From: Novosphingobium meiothermophilum
GTDB taxonomy: Bacteria; Pseudomonadota; Alphaproteobacteria; Sphingomonadales; Sphingomonadaceae
DNA length: 64,000 bases
Direction: 5' to 3'
Assembly: GCF_003171715.1 (NCBI RefSeq)
Contig: NZ_QGHL01000007.1
Coordinates: forward strand, 620,001-684,000
Made by a program: the position numbers and the translations under genes. Positions 61,309-64,000 of the stretch are shown in pieces. The notes beneath the pieces are model-generated. The model made no database searches, had not been told where the DNA came from, and saw only the letters and a program-made list of their open reading frames with translations. Position 1 is the first letter of the stretch; every line of letters starts with the position of its first letter.

Positions 61309-62490
61309 GTGTTTTTCAATTTCGTCGATGAATTGCGCGCTGCGGGCATCCCGGCCAGCTTCAAGGAGCATCTCGTGCTGCTCGAAGCGCTCGACAAGGA
61401 TGTGATCGAGCAGACGCCCGAAGCCTTCTACTACCTGTCGCGCGCCACCTTCGTGAAGGACGAGGGCTTGCTCGATCGTTTCGATCAGGTTTTCAACAAG
61501 GTCTTCAAGGGCCTTCTGACAGACTATGGCCAGCGCCCGGTCGATATTCCTGAAGACTGGCTCAAGGCCGTGGCCGAGAAGTTCCTGTCCGAAGAGGAAA
61601 TGGAAAAGATCAAGGCGCTCGGCTCGTGGGAAGAGATCATGGAGACGCTGAAGAAGCGTCTGGAAGAACAGGAAAAGCGCCATCAGGGCGGCAACAAGTG
61701 GATCGGCACGGGTGGCACCAGCCCGTTCGGCAATTCAGGCTATAACCCCGAAGGCGTGCGCATCGGCGGCGAAAGCCGCCACAAGCGCGCGATAAAGGTC
61801 TGGGAAAAGCGCGAGTTCCAGAACCTTGACAACACGCGCGAACTGGGCACGCGCAACATAAAGATCGCGCTGCGCCGCCTGCGCCGCTTTGCCCGCGAAG
61901 GGGCTGCCGACGAACTCGATCTGGAAGGCACGATCGAAGGCACGGCCCGGCAGGGCTGGCTCGACATCCGGATGCGCCCGGAAAAGCGCAATGCGGTGAA
62001 GCTGTTGCTGTTCCTTGATGTGGGCGGATCGATGGACCCCTTCATCAGGTTGGTGGAGGAACTGTTCAGTGCGGCCACCGCCGAGTTCAAGAACATGGAG
62101 TTCTTCTATTTCCACAACTGTCTTTACGAAGGCGTGTGGAAGGACAACAAGCGGCGCTGGTCCGAACGCACCAAGACATGGGACATCCTTCACAAGTATG
62201 GCCACGATTACAAGGTCGTGTTCGTGGGCGATGCCGCGATGAGCCCCTACGAAATCAGCCATCCGGGCGGCAGTGTCGAGCATTTCAACGAAGAGGCGGG
62301 CGCGGTCTGGCTGCACCGGGTAGCGCAGACCTATCCGGCAACCGTTTGGCTCAACCCCGTGCCGGAAAAGCAATGGGGCTATTCGCAGTCCACCAAGATG
62401 ATCCGCGACCTTCTGGGAGGCGCCATGTATCCGCTGACACTGGAAGGGCTGGATGCTGCGATGCGCGAACTGACCCGCAAGAAACACTGA
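61309..62490 (+). CDS. CoxE-like von Willebrand factor A domain protein
   Basis: VWA protein of 393 residues, the usual partner of a MoxR ATPase. A helical N-terminal domain (1-160: FKEHLVLLEALDKDVIEQTP and later EEEMEKIKALGSWEEIMETL) precedes a Gly/Ser segment and the VWA fold, whose metal site reads LLLFLDVGGSMDPF; Gly replaces the first Ser of DxSxS, as is normal in this subgroup. The start is GTG 61309 after AAGGGAG with 9 bp spacing; the longer frame from 61165 lacks a site and spans the palindrome. Role: assembly or maturation of an unidentified complex. Confidence 0.9.
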   Translation: MFFNFVDELRAAGIPASFKEHLVLLEALDKDVIEQTPEAFYYLSRATFVKDEGLLDRFDQVFNKVFKGLLTDYGQRPVDIPEDWLKAVAEKFLSEEEMEKIKALGSWEEIMETLKKRLEEQEKRHQGGNKWIGTGGTSPFGNSGYNPEGVRIGGESRHKRAIKVWEKREFQNLDNTRELGTRNIKIALRRLRRFAREGAADELDLEGTIEGTARQGWLDIRMRPEKRNAVKLLLFLDVGGSMDPFIRLVEELFSAATAEFKNMEFFYFHNCLYEGVWKDNKRRWSERTKTWDILHKYGHDYKVVFVGDAAMSPYEISHPGGSVEHFNEEAGAVWLHRVAQTYPATVWLNPVPEKQWGYSQSTKMIRDLLGGAMYPLTLEGLDAAMRELTRKKH

Positions 62491-62550
62491 ATTCGGGCGG
62501 GCGCTGCCAAGGGATATTGGCGCGGCCAGATGGAAAGGATGGGAGGCAGC

Positions 62551-63324
62551 ATGACGGATCTGATCGTCAGAACCAATGATGGCCGGGGGCGGACAGACAT
62601 CGTCCTCAACCGGCCGGACAAGTTCAACGCCCTGTCCGAGGCCATGCTGGCGGCGCTGCTGTCCGAACTTGAAGCCCTTGCCGCGGATCCGGCGCTGCGC
62701 GTTGTCGTATTGTCAGGGGCGGGCAAGGCGTTTTGCGCAGGGCACGATCTGGCCGAAATGCAGGCCAACCGCAGCCTCGACCATTTCCGCAAGCTCTTTG
62801 CCGCCTGCACCGAGGTGATGGAGGCCATAGTTGCCCTGCCGGTTCCGGTCATTGCCAAAGTGCACGGGGTGGCAACGGCTGCCGGGTGTCAGCTTGTGGG
62901 AGCCTGCGATCTGGCCGTGGCGGCGGAAAGCGCTCGTTTTGCCGTGTCGGGCATCAACGTGGGCCTGTTCTGCTCCACCCCGGCGGTGGCCCTCAGCCGC
63001 AACGTGCCGACCAAGCGCGCGTTCGAAATGCTGGTGACGGGCCGTTTCGTCGATGCCTGCGTTGCGGCGGAGTGGGGCCTGATAAATACGATCACCCCCA
63101 GCGAGACGCTTGATGATGCGGTGAACGATCTGGCCCAAACGATCATTTCCAAGAACCCCGACGCGATCCGCCGGGGCAAGGCCCTGTTTTATGCCCAGCG
63201 CGAGGTTCCGCGCGCCGAAGCCTATCGACTCGCCTGCGAAGTCATGGCCCGGAACATGATGGACGAGAACACCAACGAAGGCATCGAAGCCTTTCTGGCC
63301 AAACGCGAACCCGTCTGGCGATAG
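62551..63324 (+). CDS. Enoyl-CoA hydratase/isomerase-family protein lacking the catalytic glutamates
   Basis: Crotonase-fold protein of 257 residues. The CoA-binding and oxyanion elements are present (NRPDKFNALSEAMLAALLSE, then AGKAFCAGHDLAEM and KVHGVATAAGCQLVGACDLA). The two hydratase glutamates are not: the first lies where ARFAVSGINVGLF reads Asn, and the second where GTQRL would be is TPAVALSR. This matches the ECHDC3-like subgroup. It could be another crotonase-type enzyme or an inactive CoA-binding member. The start at 62551 follows GGGAGG. It lies 60 bp after the VWA gene. Confidence 0.85.
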   Translation: MTDLIVRTNDGRGRTDIVLNRPDKFNALSEAMLAALLSELEALAADPALRVVVLSGAGKAFCAGHDLAEMQANRSLDHFRKLFAACTEVMEAIVALPVPVIAKVHGVATAAGCQLVGACDLAVAAESARFAVSGINVGLFCSTPAVALSRNVPTKRAFEMLVTGRFVDACVAAEWGLINTITPSETLDDAVNDLAQTIISKNPDAIRRGKALFYAQREVPRAEAYRLACEVMARNMMDENTNEGIEAFLAKREPVWR

Positions 63325-63438
63325 GCCCGGCATCAAACCGGATTTGCATCCGCAATGGTGCCCTGACCTTGTCCGCGCTTGCCAGCGCGCTTTTCTGGTC
63401 TATGTCTGGCAGATCGGTTCACAGGGGGCAGCGTGCAG

Positions 63439-64000
63439 GTGAAGAATGGGATGTTCGCAGTTGCGGCTGCGGCGCTTACGTTGAACGCCGTTTGCACGCC
63501 GGCCATGGCTGCGGCCGATACGGCCAGCACCAAGGCGCCATCCGGCCCTTCGGCCTTCGTACGGTGCGATGGATTTCCGAACAAGGCATCGACACTGGGC
63601 ACCGTTGCCCGGCTGGTTGCAATCAGCGCCGTTGTTGGCCTGCTGCTTCCCTCGCGCGAGGCACCCGATCCCAAGAAGCGCGAAAACGGTGCCGACGGTG
63701 TCAAAGCCTGCGATGAGGCACTTTCCGGGCCGGAACCGGCAAAGGACGGCGGACGCCGGATCGAACTGATCTTCGGACGCGCCATTCACCGCATGGAAAT
63801 GCAGGACTGGGACGGATCGCTTGCCGATATTCGTTCGGTAACGGCCGATCAGCCGGAACTGACTGCAACGACGGCATACCAGCAGAGCCTTGGCATAACC
63901 GCGATCGAGCTTGAAGCCATGGCCATGACCGGCAAGGGGGATTACGCAGCTGCCCACAGGCTCGGTCTTGAACTGGCCAGCCGCAATCCCTTCGACATTC
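63439..64000 (+). CDS. Exported protein of unknown function, partial (runs off the window)
   Basis: The frame stays open to the last base, so the C-terminus is missing. A signal peptide is visible after GTG 63439 (KNGMFAVAAAALTLNAVCTP, cleaved near AMA). Mature residues include two Cys (RCDGFP; KACDEALSG), a second hydrophobic stretch (LVAISAVVGLLLP) and then helical TPR-like pairs near the end (WDGSLADIRSVTAD; GDYAAAHRLGLELA). GTG 63433 is an alternative start behind the same AGGGGG site. A TPR-like periplasmic protein is likely; no family is recognised from the part seen. Confidence 0.65.
   Translation, partial: MKNGMFAVAAAALTLNAVCTPAMAAADTASTKAPSGPSAFVRCDGFPNKASTLGTVARLVAISAVVGLLLPSREAPDPKKRENGADGVKACDEALSGPEPAKDGGRRIELIFGRAIHRMEMQDWDGSLADIRSVTADQPELTATTAYQQSLGITAIELEAMAMTGKGDYAAAHRLGLELASRNPFDI

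Overview
The window reads as a chromosomal segment of a GC-rich alphaproteobacterium of the order Sphingomonadales, most like Novosphingobium. The evidence is the protein families and the gene order: the XrtA/PEP-CTERM regulators PrsK and PrsR, an ImuA-ImuB-DnaE2 mutasome with GTTC-N7-GTTC LexA boxes, rsmI-yraN-gshB, hrcA-grpE divergent from rph-rdgB-hemW-xerC, and yajC-secD-secF. I see no insertion sequence, CRISPR array or rRNA. Coding density is high and no gene-free stretch exceeds about 300 bases.

Layout. 46-2517 is a large membrane-anchored coiled-coil protein. 2544-11047 (minus strand) is a DNA-damage region in two transcription units, imuA-imuB and radical SAM protein-(DUF4130+UdgX)-dnaE2, each headed by its own LexA box. 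11250-16144 holds an amino-acid permease, panB, a TerC/DUF475 membrane protein and an alpha-methylacyl-CoA racemase with a perfect palindrome in its leader. 16216-22700 (minus) is an exopolysaccharide/exosortase regulatory cluster: TPR protein, PrsR, PrsK and an undecaprenyl-phosphate sugar transferase. It is divergent from a patatin-like hydrolase across an AT-rich palindrome. 25331-28454 is dnaK-dnaJ with a sigma-32-like promoter. 28622-30101 is a tight trio: PCu(A)C copper chaperone, HExxH protein and a small HEPN-like protein. Next come a glycine-zipper lipoprotein with an EcfG-like promoter and an isochorismatase-family hydrolase.

31268-36367 holds grpE/hrcA and, divergently, rph-rdgB-hemW-xerC. 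36370-38896 is a PepSY protein-response regulator-histidine kinase operon. 39032-44765 contains an ABC-F ATPase, a DUF885 protein, an XRE regulator and a GT4 glycosyltransferase. 44832-47790 is yajC-secD-secF. It is followed by tRNA-Pro(GGG), a holin-like protein and a lipoprotein, and then by aroQ-accB-accC, which ends in a strong terminator.

51859-58315 holds a small unknown gene, a DedA protein, rsmI-yraN-gshB, an LppC-like lipoprotein and parE. 58330-62490 holds a single-pass membrane protein, a MoxR AAA+ ATPase, an L,D-transpeptidase and a CoxE-like VWA protein. The intergenic DNA here is unusual: three TGACG-N4-CGTCA palindromes lie exactly 31 bp apart, and a near-identical CTTAAYC-N4-GATTAAG palindrome sits before both moxR and the VWA gene. 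The window closes with an enoyl-CoA hydratase-like protein lacking the usual glutamates and a secreted protein cut by the window edge.

The most promising system is the SOS-headed radical SAM-UdgX-DnaE2 unit beside imuAB. It suggests that a covalent uracil-DNA-binding protein and an uncharacterised radical SAM enzyme work with the mutagenic translesion polymerase.
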